Assembly: GCA_025024175.1 (NCBI GenBank)
Contig: QCXZ01000138.1
Span: forward strand, 44,053,092 to 44,117,091
Source: Rhyzopertha dominica
Lineage: Eukaryota > Arthropoda > Insecta > Coleoptera > Bostrichidae
Length of the DNA stretch: 64,000 bases
Direction: 5' to 3'
The translations under genes were made by a program, and so were the position numbers. Positions within the stretch are counted from its first letter, which is position 1. Each line of letters begins with the position of its first letter. Positions 35,780 to 46,261 of the stretch are shown piece after piece. The notes under the pieces are model-generated. The model did not search any database and was not told the origin of the DNA. It worked only from the letters and a program-made list of their open reading frames with translations.

Positions 35780-36200
35780 CCCTCATTTATATTTTTAACC
35801 GAGTACCGTCGACCTGAATTTTTAACATCACTCGGAAGCGACCCCTCCCCTAATTAAAACGTAGAAACAAACGAACCGCGAACCGAGATGCGCATTGTGA
35901 TAATGCTGACGTCTAAGACGGCGGTCGCACTTTTATAGAACCGCGTTCGTTAACTTGGACAGCGTGTACAGAAATAATAATGCAGCGGCAAAAAACCGCT
36001 CCGAAAATATTTTTCGGTCGTCATACGGTGATCTATCATACGAGACGTCACGCGTTTGTTCTTTGCGGCCTGGCGGGACAATGAAGATGAGCATGGAGGA
36101 GCATTCCAATCAGTGGACGGGCTTAAGCGAAGAGGGTCGCCTGGGAAAGCATACTAGTCGAAAAACGATCCCAAATTTGGTTTTACATTACGTATTTTCG
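35780..36200. other. CpG-containing island (possible conserved non-coding element)
   Basis: Balanced composition with many CpG words (gaaccgcgaaccgagatgcg, cgtctaagacggcggtcgca) and a palindrome-like gacgtctaagacg. An 89-codon plus ORF (35955-36224) covers part of it but shows no domain. Possible enhancer or untranslated exon; composition is the only evidence. Confidence 0.3.
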
Positions 36201-38089
36201 ACAGAAATTGGTTACCAATCATAAGGATGTACTAAACTGGNGTATTTCGTCAAAGTGCGGAACATTAAATGTTGTAAATTTGTTAGAGAAAAGAAAGAAA
36301 TGACAGGACACTAGAATAATAGTGATAGAATTGATCAAGGGCGGCGTCATGAAAATTTGGTACTCAAATCGAAGACCTGTTGAAAGAAATAAATTCTTAG
36401 GAGTTATGACACAACGTATAAAGGAAGATTGGAACACAAAATAAATGCTTTTTAGAAGGAGTATAGCGTATAGCTCACGTAATACATCATTAATCATTAG
36501 TAGTAAGTAACCAACGCGCCAAAGAATAAAAAAAAAACAGTTGGCCAGAGATATATCACGAAAGACATGTGAAATGATAGTGGCAGTGCCAGTGAAGAAG
36601 GACCTAACATAATATGTACTCGTACGTAAGGCTAAAGGAAGAAAAAAGTGAACAAGCAAGGATAACTACATGAATTTAAAAATCCAAATTATACGGATTT
36701 TCATAAACTATTGATCAAATGATCAATTTGTTTTGTTAAGTAAACAGAAATGACATGGGTTTTTATATGGTAGCCGAAAAAGATTTTACGTTGTCAAATA
36801 TCTACTCGCTTCCTCAATGCAACACAGAATAACTATAAATCGTCTATCTGTATTTAAAATGCTTGCGGTGAAATCATAAAGACTTGTACAGCATCCATGT
36901 TAAGCACTTACAAAATACAGCAAAACATTCTTCTACTTGAATAAACTTGATGTACATGTTTATTACGACAAAGTAAGTAAACCGTTAAAGAACAGACGAG
37001 AATCGGATTTTTATGACATCATGAACTCATCTGGCCATCCATTGCCTTCTGAGGTTATATTCGTTCTAGTATCAATACCTCCATTCTGTTACACAAAAAA
37101 ACTTAAATACCTGATAATAAAACCAATGCATCAGTAAGGCTAAAACAACTGCTCGTTTCATAATAGTTACGAAACGTGTACCAAAACAATTAAATTAAAA
37201 GATCTATTTCTGGGTGTCCTTATTACTATCTCAGTTACCTCTTGCACTTTAATATGATAAAAATGGTAACCATCCTCGTTTACTAATAACGCATTGGAGT
37301 CAGTATTACGGTATGTATTTTTGCAAAGAAATAATAGACACAATTCGCATTGATCATTTTCACTTGAAAAGAACACTGGATATGAAGAAATAACGACAAT
37401 TTCTATAAAATAATGTTTACCTGGTTTTGGTAAATAGTTAAAGATGCCCCAATTCGTCGCCCTCTCATAAATCCTGATATTCAGATTTATTGTTCTTCGT
37501 GTTACATGAAGAACGTTCACCTTTAAACCGAGAGCCACCTAGCACGCCAAAAGATATGGAAAATAGCATGATTAATGCGTTCAGGGCAATTACACAAAAA
37601 TTAGCGGTTAAAGCTTGAGATTCTTTTAATAGCAGAGGTGAGCTTTGTTCAATCTTTTCGAGCATTTATGATATTACGTTCTTTATACTCCGTGGTCGCA
37701 AGAGAAGATACATTTCGTGAAGTACAATGTGAAAAATAATACTAATAATAATAAATAATGAAAATAAATGATACTAAATAAAGTTTATTTACGTCCTCAC
37801 GTAGAAAAGGCAACCTTCACAATTTAGAAGACATCTACTGAAGTATTTTGACAGCTGCTTTTAATGTTAAAAATGACAGCGTCACTGGAAGTTATCAAAG
37901 GCAGGGTATAGTGCTTCTTATACATAGTACACTAGTTAAAGCCCAATGTTCATCAAATAATGTTAACAAATTCGCAATGATTTAATTTATACTCCGTATT
38001 GGATTACTACCCTCAATACTCTACTACTTTATAACAAGCAATTGAATCATTATCAATATTTTGAAGATTTATATAAAAGATGATGATAT
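36201..38089. other. AT-rich non-coding DNA
   Basis: Minus ORFs of 146 codons (36219-36659) and 123 codons (37167-37538) are the largest here. Both lack recognisable domains and lie in AT-rich DNA without codon-like regularity that I can see. A short (AAT)n-like stretch lies at 37737-37760. Confidence 0.4.
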
Positions 38090-38225
38090 GATGAATTAGA
38101 TACACTGACACGATCACAAAGCCACGTAGCTGCCATTGTGGAAACTATTTCCTAGAGCAAGTGACCTATCTATCTGCGCTAGATGGGGGTGCAGAGAGCA
38201 TTGTATAGACATGCAGTTTAAAACA
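38090..38225 (+). repeat. Hairpin-rich repeat family, copy D (diverged)
   Basis: acactgacacgatcacaaag, ccacgtagctgcc and agcaagtgacct correspond in order to the unit core at 11986-12060 (acactgacatgatgacaaag, ccacctagctgcc, aggaagtgacct). The end tgtatagacatgcagttt corresponds to the spacer. The 16-bp palindrome is degraded. Lower similarity than copies A and B, so this is an older copy. Confidence 0.6.
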
Positions 38226-38924
38226 TGATGATGTATAAAACCCATTTTTCCTTATGTTGAACTTAATCTGATCTACCTTTTATAAGAATTAATAGAAACA
38301 AAATGAATAACGGTCAAAAGCTTCACGTGTATATTTTTGACTGCTCAATAGAGGGGCATTCCGCTTGTCAACCATTGTATGTATTAACTAATATTCGGAC
38401 GATTTTATACTTAAAGAGTCTACTCTTATGTCTGTACGAGTCCAAATGTAACAAGTATTTACATATTATGTTACGGGCGTAGTAGGGAAATGGGGCAATG
38501 TTAGCATTGCCTGGGTAATGACCGCTCATATCGGTCATTGTAGGTGATCTCATAGGTGATATCCAAATTTTTCATTGCATTTTCTGCATTGACCGGTCAC
38601 TGTGAACAATGCCCACACTAATATGGGCAATGCCGATGATATTATACCAAAACGGATCTAACGTCACTTTATAACATATTATTGTATGTTTTGCGGTGCA
38701 ATAATTGGTGAAACAGTAAGAATTCCAATACCATATGTTCATGGAGCCAGATGAGATTTACGTAACATCCTACGAGTTATTTTAGCTGGTAAATATTTCA
38801 TAAAATCTCTTTAAGATAGTAAATCAACGGAATAGATTTTATGTCAAAAATCTAGAGACATTGAAACAAATTAATTCTCAATATCTGACTTGTATTGGCG
38901 ATTCAACTATATTTAACATATTTT
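38226..38924. other. Non-coding DNA with a cluster of small hairpins
   Basis: Two perfect short hairpins lie at 38494-38511 (ggcaatg/cattgcc, loop of 4) and 38517-38539 (aatgaccg/cggtcatt, loop of 7). A tgccca/tgggca pair follows at about 38610-38627. No ORF is supported. Toward the right end the sequence runs into the integrase-like remnant. Confidence 0.5.
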
Positions 38925-39155
38925 GTAGTGGAAGATAACAATTACATTATTGGAATAAAGGAAAAAAGATTGAGGCAAATTAAGAAATCAGTTTACAGTC
39001 TCCAAAGAACATAGAAGACGTGCAAGAAAATTTTCGTCTGTAGGTGGTCAAGGTTTGAAATCAAAAATGCAAAACAAAAAAGTGCAAGTGCCGTAATAGG
39101 GGAAAATTATGTAACTCAAAATATCACAACAGCAACCCTTGCTTCAATAAAGACA
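38925..39155 (+). pseudogene. C-terminal scrap of a KRBA2/Ginger-type integrase protein with a CXC-like domain
   Basis: Plus-strand reading in shifting frames: VVEDNNYIIGIKEKRLRQIK (38925-38985) fits the block that follows the integrase core in KRBA2-like proteins. SSVGGQGL (39034-39057) fits the 'QSxVGGQGF' motif. KCKTKKCKCRNRGKLCNSKY followed by HNSNPCFNK (about 39068-39152) fits the cysteine-rich tail CxTxxCxCRKxGxxCNSxCHxxxxCxN. One cysteine of the tail is tyrosine (CNSKYH). Such tails end many insect transposon-encoded integrases. Upstream integrase core residues were not found. Confidence 0.6.
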
Positions 39156-40929
39156 ATGGGGTACAAGACACTTTTCTGGAAAAATATCTTTTGTGAAGCT
39201 AAAGGTATACTAATGCTAATTCCAAAATATTTCTTTCATCTGCGTGGTTTTAAAGCCCTAAAAAAATCATTGTAAATTACATAATACACTTACAGATAAT
39301 ACTATTATTTTGAAGAGCACAATAATATAATCCCAAGTCACAAGTTCTAAGTGTTTAAGTATTACCTTGCCCACGATGCGATGGTCATTTTATCTTGTCT
39401 TTTATTTTAGAAAAAAGGGATGAGATTTTCTTAATTTTTGTTGTTAAGAAGGCAATAAAAGGAAAAGATTTGAAAACCAACTGTTGATCACCAGGGTCAA
39501 TTTAAGGATACTAGTGATGCTAGATCTTCGACGATCACTAAGAATAAGGTTCTAGAGACTGACAATAAACAAACAATTATTAAGTTGTTTTATATAGAAT
39601 TTCACCGGCGAAGACCTCCTTCAAAAAATATACAATTAACGTAACCTGTTAAGTCGTTATTTACGTATGTAAGCAATGATAAAAACAGGATAAGATAGAG
39701 TTTATTTACTGTAGTTGATAAGATTCATGAATGGGTCTTTCTAATTTAATTCTATGATATTTTTTATTTTGTATGTCCTGTTTTGTGCTTCTATTGTGTT
39801 GTTTAGTGGCATTTAAAGACCTATGGTTGTGTCTGGTGTCCTCTTTTCCAGTAGCACTAAACTAAAATAGTTCAGGCATAAAAAAGTATGCAATAGCCTC
39901 TTACCAATACGTCGTAAATTAGTTGTCCAATCTTCCTCTTTAGTAATGCAGCAAAATCAAGACCGTGATTTTTGAAGTTTTTACCTTAATGTATCTTATT
40001 ATAATGGTATCATTAAAATCTATAGCGTCCTAGCAACATATTGATGAAAACCAGATACGAGTATGAACAGCTATTACAAATTTCACAGTTTCCTTATTTC
40101 TTCGCCTACAAGGGCATGAGAAAAACCTCCAGCGACACAAGAAAAAGGAAATGCGGCAATTTGTAAGCAAGTGCTGTAAGCGAGAAGTAAATCTGACTAC
40201 CTGAAACGTTAGCAAAGCCAACGAGGCGAGCGGTATGTCTCCGCACTGCTAAAAATAAGTGTTTTCTCTGGCTGCATTCATTTTCGACTCTCATCCCGGT
40301 ATTTTGCGCCAAATTCCGCAAATGTTATGCACCTTTGGCAAAGTGCTAAGAGACTGACCGGTGTATAAACAGAATCTTCCATCCGTTCATCAGTTGCCAG
40401 ATAGCTGGTTCAACGAAAGATATATTTTACATTTCCAATTTCAGGATTGGCACCACGAACGAGAGTTTAATTATGCTCATGCAGATAGGCGCATATCTGA
40501 AACGCTTGCTGCGTTGCTAGATATAGTGCATCGAGGGTAATGAGAATTCGGAAAATCAAATAACAGCGAAATAGATATTTATCTGTAGGTATTTTAAGGA
40601 TGAGTTTTTGCTGGCATTTTCAAAGCAATCGTTTCCGAATTCTTCGATTATTTGGATTATTGACCATACACAGAAAATACTCAACTACCTATGTATTCCT
40701 GTCAAAGTCTCTATCCTCCCAAGTTAACTTCCGAACATATTACGTTAAATAGTTTGGATAAAGTACAGGACAGATCATTGAAATATGACTTCTACTTACA
40801 GGAGATATGTTTTTCGAAATTCAAAATAGCGCTACTGTTGCTAGAAGCTCGCAAGCTTTAAATATAAAGGAAGGTCACATTGCACTTCATTCATACTATA
40901 TATCCTGGTGCTGGTCTTAGTTCGGCAAT
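39156..40929. other. AT-rich non-coding DNA with one GC-richer patch
   Basis: No supported gene. A patch at about 40080-40340 is less AT-rich, and its two overlapping minus ORFs have no motif. Nothing else was recognised. Confidence 0.4.
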
Positions 40930-41905
40930 ACCCGAATTTCAACATGGATTTGTATCTAAACGATCAACCTGACATGCTTCTGTCAATATAGCTATCGACG
41001 ATAGGTGCCAAGTGGATGTTATCCACACAGATTTCCGTAAAGCATTCGATACTGTTGATCACTTCATACTTTTGCAAAAGTTAATGTGCTATGGTTTCTC
41101 TTCCGACATACTACTGTTATTTAAATCGTTTAAGTGATAGACAGACGCGTGTTCAGTACCGTAATTTTTTGTCAATCGCTTGTGTTGCGACATTCGGTGC
41201 TCCGCAAGGCTCAAACTTGGGACCGTTGTCATTTGTACCCTTCTTTAACGATTTACCATTAGTAATTCGCTGAATTTTGATGTTGTAACGGACTGGCGTC
41301 AGAATAATCGCCTAACATTAAATATTGACAAGTGTCCTATACGAGAAAGAAAAATATAGTGACTTTTACATATGTTACAGATGGTACGCATTTGCTAAGA
41401 CTTAATAGCGTTAAGGAATTGGGTGTTACATTTGATAAAAGGGGCACGTTTTCTGATCATATCTTGGGCACATGTTAAGAAGGCATACAAGACATACGGT
41501 TTTATTTACAGGAATTCCAGAGATTTTTGTAACATAAGAACGTTGCATATCTTGTACATTACTTTGATAAGATCTAGACTTGAATATGTGTCTTTGATTT
41601 GGTTGCCAAAGCTTCCTTTTGATTCAAAACTTCAAATGCAAGTAAATGATACAAAACAAGTGACTACATTTTTAGTAGACCAGTCCAGGATGCCATCTGT
41701 CCCTTTTTGGCGAGGACAGTTCGTTTTTGACCAAAATGTCCTTTTTAAAGAGCATTGCCTAGAACTCTATTAATTAGAAAAGAATAAAAAGGCAATACAG
41801 ACAAATGTAATGACAAATAATATAAATTTAAATTAGTTATTCTATTTTACGGCAATTTATTTATGTATTGCATTTTGTACGTTTCATCATTAAATAAAGA
41901 ACTAA
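40930..41905 (+). pseudogene. LINE reverse transcriptase remnant (Jockey/CR1-like) lacking motif C
   Basis: Plus-strand reading in changing frames. PEFQHGFVSKRST (about 40931-40970) is the 'QHGFxxxRST' block. CQVDVIHTDFRKAFDTVDH (about 41010-41062) is motif A with its aspartate. LLFKSFK, stop, then LSDRQTRVQY leads to GAPQGSNLGPLSFVPFFNDL (about 41195-41255), motif B. The next readable block is WRQNNRLTLNIDKC (about 41292-41333), so the intervening region with YADD is deleted. VKELGVTFDKRGTFSDHI and TLHILYITLIRSRLEYVSLI (about 41410-41605) are the post-palm blocks. The coding end is at about 41772. An aataaa signal lies at 41893. Confidence 0.85.
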
Positions 41906-43855
41906 CGTGTTTACTCGAATTGATTGTCTCTTTCAATCGTACCTTAAGTTGAATGGTGTGACCTTTATAATTCATTTTCCAGCTCCGACGAGCTAAATTG
42001 TTTATTAATCTTTCTAATAGTCAATATTTTTTTGCTAAAAGGAGGCAACCGACCGGACTGTAGAAGTAAAACTTAAACAGGGTATCTTATTTCATATTCC
42101 ATATTTTTTAACAATATTAGAAATATTGAAAAATCATTTAAAAAAAAATTTGGTATCCGCGAGTTTAAATTCAAATATTTTAGTGGATTGGCTGCTACTT
42201 GCACGTGTGTACAATACTTTACATGCCATTCAAATGTCATAACTTTTTTGTGTTTCTCTGTATCTATCTGGATGATATTTCTATTCCTGTAGCCTTTTGC
42301 CATAAAAAAAAATTATATACATACCTAGCGCAATAAACTCTTTTCGAGATATTTGCATTTGACGAATGTTTTATAATATCAATCATTTAAAGAATAGGCA
42401 ATGTTTTTAACTCGGCTTTAATTTAAAGAAAATTGTTGTTATTTTTTGTAAATGTTACTACTTTGTGCTTTATTTTTGGATTTTCTTGAGTTTATAACGT
42501 TTATTTATTAAAATTTTTTATTCATTCGGAAGTTTTGATGTGCTTTCTATTGGGACACATATTACATGATATCAATGACGAGCTCTACAGATTCCTAAAT
42601 TTTGTTGAGCTTATTAGATAGATATCTCTTTTCATTTCAAATTAGAAATAAACATGTTTAGGAATTTTAATTTAAAGCTTTAGTTGCACACTCAAAAATG
42701 CCAACTAACGAGACACAATGACACAAAGTATTAAGAATCACAAATATTAACAAAAACGACGCTAAAAGCAAAAAATGTTTACGTTTATTACATTTTAATC
42801 AAAGCCTAGGAAAACATTTCATATTCTTTAAATTACATTATACGCCAGTGACTTATGCAAGCTATATATTTGTGATGACAAAATAATGAAGGAATAGATG
42901 TATTTTCCAGCAAACTAGATAAAGGGAGGAACACAAGAGTTATGAAGTTTGGAAGTTTGTAATGGGCGCTACTTCAAAATATTATTTGTATCAAGCAAAT
43001 ACAAAAATTCCAAAAGTTGTTAAGAAATATGGAAAACACAACCTGATCCCTTAACATCCTGTGATCTTTGTTAGTTTCAGCTTTTGGTCAAAGTTTGTCT
43101 TCGTCGCAATATTTTGACCTAAAGACTTTGCTAGGGTTGTACTATGTACCACTACCTATGAACGACCTTGTATATCCAAAGACCCTTTTAATTGCTTTTA
43201 TGTTTATTGATTGTAATAGACAATTAATATGCAAATTATTTATGACAAATGACCAACTAGGCTTTCTTTTCTCACTGCTCTTATAATTTCGTCGATAATA
43301 CGTAAGACTTCAGACAATACCACACAGAGAAGTCCCACACTGAGAAACACCAAGGTATTGATGGACATTTCACGTCGATTGTTGCTGTAAATCTGCGTAA
43401 TAGGTGGACCCCATTTGAATAATATATTTTAATGTATGCAAGATAGATTTTGCTGAACTACATTTTATTCTATTTCGCCATTGCAATTTTAATATTCCGT
43501 AGATGTAGCTATATTTACAGACCCAGCAGAAAAAAAAACAAAAACTCTAATAGACGGTGGTTGAAAATACATATTAAATTATAAAAGAAGTTCAGGATGT
43601 TATGGGGAAAAACGTATAAATCTGGCGAGTTGATTCAACGTGGTAGCTACAGCACAGCAATCCGTAAGAATTATTTTAAAAACAACCGTGACACGCATAC
43701 CATCTTCATTGCCGATACAACCACGTCACATTCTCGTCAACGAAAAACAGCCATTTTGTACAAGTGAAGCTACAAAATCGGACCTCCACCCCACTAGCAA
43801 GTATTTTTAGACCCCCACGAAAAGTGTGAAGATCTCGCGCTAATTCTCCAGCGGC
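41906..43855. other. AT-rich non-coding DNA
   Basis: No supported gene, repeat or RNA. ORFs at 42073-42303 and 43068-43286 are without motifs. Confidence 0.45.
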
Positions 43856-43960
43856 CTATCGCCTAAAATTAGAGAATAACCGGGCATTCTGCTCATGCAG
43901 CGAGATGAAGAGCATGTGGCCTACATTCTGCCCGGCAGAATATGGTGTGGAACACACCTC
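43856..43960. other. Non-coding DNA beside the gap
   Basis: A GC-richer stretch with the self-complementary words attctgcccggcagaat at about 43925. The ORFs across the gap on both strands are artefacts of translating N. Confidence 0.4.
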
Positions 43961-44060
43961 NNNNNNNNNNNNNNNNNNNNNNNNNNNNNNNNNNNNNNNN
44001 NNNNNNNNNNNNNNNNNNNNNNNNNNNNNNNNNNNNNNNNNNNNNNNNNNNNNNNNNNNN
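43961..44060. other. Assembly gap (100 N)
   Basis: Exactly 100 N. It cuts the LINE on its right after the LGV block, so the true extent of that LINE is unknown. Confidence 0.95.
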
Positions 44061-45770
44061 ATAACCCCCAAGACTTTAGCCTCATTTTTTGCTTCCAGGT
44101 TACAGCCATTAATGTTATACAAATATTCAGTTACATTTTTTTTCGAAAAGCATTTCTCGATCTTCATTTTCAAGTAATTATTCCAGTAACCTACGCTGCC
44201 CAAAGTAAGATACTGTCTGATATAGTGCTAATTTCTTAAATTTTAATTAATCATACACACAAACAACGATGGTCCCAAGTTAGACCCCTGATGAACACCC
44301 GATTTTGTTTCAAATACTTTTGAATTTGACCCCTTGTACACGACATACTGACGCCTTTCAGATAAGTAAGAAGCAAATAGTGTAAGTAGAGAATAACTTA
44401 ACCCAAAACAATACATTTTAATGAGTAAAACGTCATGATGCACTGCATCGAATGCTTTTGCAAAATCTGTGTAAATTGTATCCACTTGACAATTTTTAGT
44501 AGATGATTTACATAAGCTCTCTGTAAAGTTAATGAAGTTTATTGTAGTCGATCGCTTTGGCATAAAACCATGCTGGTTGGGTCATATATGCGATTTAATG
44601 TGAAAAAATATCTTATCGTAAATAATCGTTTCAAATATATTACAAGGAACAGACAAAAGTGCAATAAACCATAGTTTTGAATATTGTTTATGTCACCCCT
44701 TTTATGAATTGGAAATATTTTTGTCAATTTCCATTTTGAAGGATATGTGTAGTTTTAAGTATCAAATTAAATATTAGTTGCAAAGGCCATATTAGCAAAT
44801 CAGAACAACCTTTAAAAATATACGGCGGAATAGCATCCGGTCCCAAAGATTTCTTCGGTTTTAGTTTCTTAATCGCATTTAATATTTCATTTTGGTTATT
44901 TCTTTACTGTTTAAAGTATTGTTTATAGTAACTTCATCACTGTGTATAATTGCGTCTATGTCATATTTGGCATTATCAGACCTATATACAGTTCGAAAAT
45001 AACTAGCATACAATTCAGCAATGTCATGAGGAGAGTATGCGTACACATCCCCGAAGTACATGTCATTCTCACCATACTTTAAATTAGTTTTATTATTTTT
45101 AACAAAGGACCAGAACGTATTTACATTACCTCGAATATCGTTCTCTACGTAAGCAATTTTTATATCTTTTTTTTCATTTTGTTTCTTAAGAAATTGTGTA
45201 TTTGCAAATCATGAACATTGGCAGTAGTCTTACTTATTTTCCTATATCTGTCCTTCCTCTTTATATCACTTAAATTTCACGTGTAAACCATTTTGGATAA
45301 TGTGTTTTTAGTAGAAGTTTTAGGAACACACTCATCAATAACCCCATATAAATTTTTATAAAACATGTCCAACATATCATCGACTTTACAACAATTATAA
45401 AGCGGAAGCCAATCAATTTTTTGTAATTCTCTATATATTTTGAGAAAATCAGCCCTTTTATAGTAGTATTTAGGTTCACTTTTGGTGAAATCTTTACTCA
45501 CTATTACATTCATATTAAAATACAGTGGTGGATAGTGTTTGTCCTCTTCCACTAGCATATTTTCAGACTTTAATACATTTATTTTTACATTGGAAATATC
45601 TAGGTCTAATATTGTATTGTTATGGTTGCGAATTAAGTTATATTGTCTTATGTTAAACATTTCCAGAAAATTCTGAGGGTATCTATCTTTAAGTGATGAT
45701 AAACTATTGTTAAATCTAGGCAAGTTTAAATCCCCATTTATTAGCATGTTAGAGTTAGTCAACAAGAAAT
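44061..45770 (-). pseudogene. LINE ORF2 remnant (Jockey/CR1-like): endonuclease end plus RT, lacking motif C
   Basis: Minus strand, 5' to 3'. Frame 45277-45765 begins in the endonuclease domain: NMLINGDLNLPRF (GDxNLP motif) and LDLDISNVKINVL, then EEDKHYPPLYFNMNV (the SDHxPL-like end). The linker to RT follows. KIFPIHKRGDINNIQNY (about 44670-44725) is the 'PIxKxGDxxxxxNYRPI' block. MPKRSTT joins VDTIYTDFAKAFDAVHHD (about 44430-44480), motif A, and GVHQGSNLGPSLFVCMIN (about 44243-44300), motif B. Then WNNYLKMKIEKC and KVLGV (about 44064-44185) follow without YADD. At least four frame changes are needed. The start of the endonuclease is missing. Confidence 0.88.
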
Positions 45771-46129
45771 GCTTTTCTGCGGCGTGATAAAAAAACTATT
45801 ATAAATTTCCAAAGAAGAATTGGGCACAAAATACAAACAACAGTGAACAAACGAACTTCCCTGCAACGTAAGTCTTATCCACATTTGATGTTGAGTAATT
45901 GCTGTTCACGAAACAGTCTGTCCACAATAGCTAATTTTTTGATTTGAAGTCGAAGAGTAGAGGATTAAAAGGTAAATTAATTCCTACTTTTTTGTTTAAT
46001 TCAATATGCTCCATCCAATGAGCTAGTCAAAACGGGGTGGTTCCATTTAAATAACAAAGTTGTAGTACATATCTCAGTTGATTTTCTTTCATTACCATTA
46101 TATTTTTCTAGAAAAATTAAGAAACTTTC
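45771..46129. other. Non-coding DNA
   Basis: Nothing recognisable. The boundary of the upstream LINE at about 45770 shows no clear target duplication. Confidence 0.4.
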
Positions 46130-46261
46130 TCACTTTTATGGAATAGTTTGCTATTCTAACTGTTAGCTTGAACACGCTGTATTGGTATTCTCTTTTTGTT
46201 AAACACAGACTGCTGTTTATTTAATCCGTGAACAATAAAGTTTATTATTATTATTATTATA
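46130..46261 (+). repeat. LINE-like 3' tail with (TTA)n
   Basis: gtgaacaataaagtttatta runs into six TTA units (46242-46261). This is the same order, aataaag then (TTA)n, as at the 3' ends of the LINEs at 33563-34570 and 63463-64000 on their sense strands. No protein part is recognisable upstream, so it may be a very short 5'-truncated copy. The left boundary is approximate. Confidence 0.45.

Noticed and set aside
36219..36659. 146-codon minus ORF
   Set aside because: No recognisable domain, AT-rich hydrophobic composition, an ambiguous base, and no splice or codon pattern to support a gene.
37167..37665. Overlapping minus ORFs of 123 and 66 codons
   Set aside because: No motif recognised; the two lie in different frames. 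A decayed gene cannot be excluded but cannot be supported either.
43856..44239. Four ORFs on both strands across the N gap
   Set aside because: They are open only because the 100 N contain no stops. The right part of one minus ORF belongs to the LINE remnant and is annotated there.
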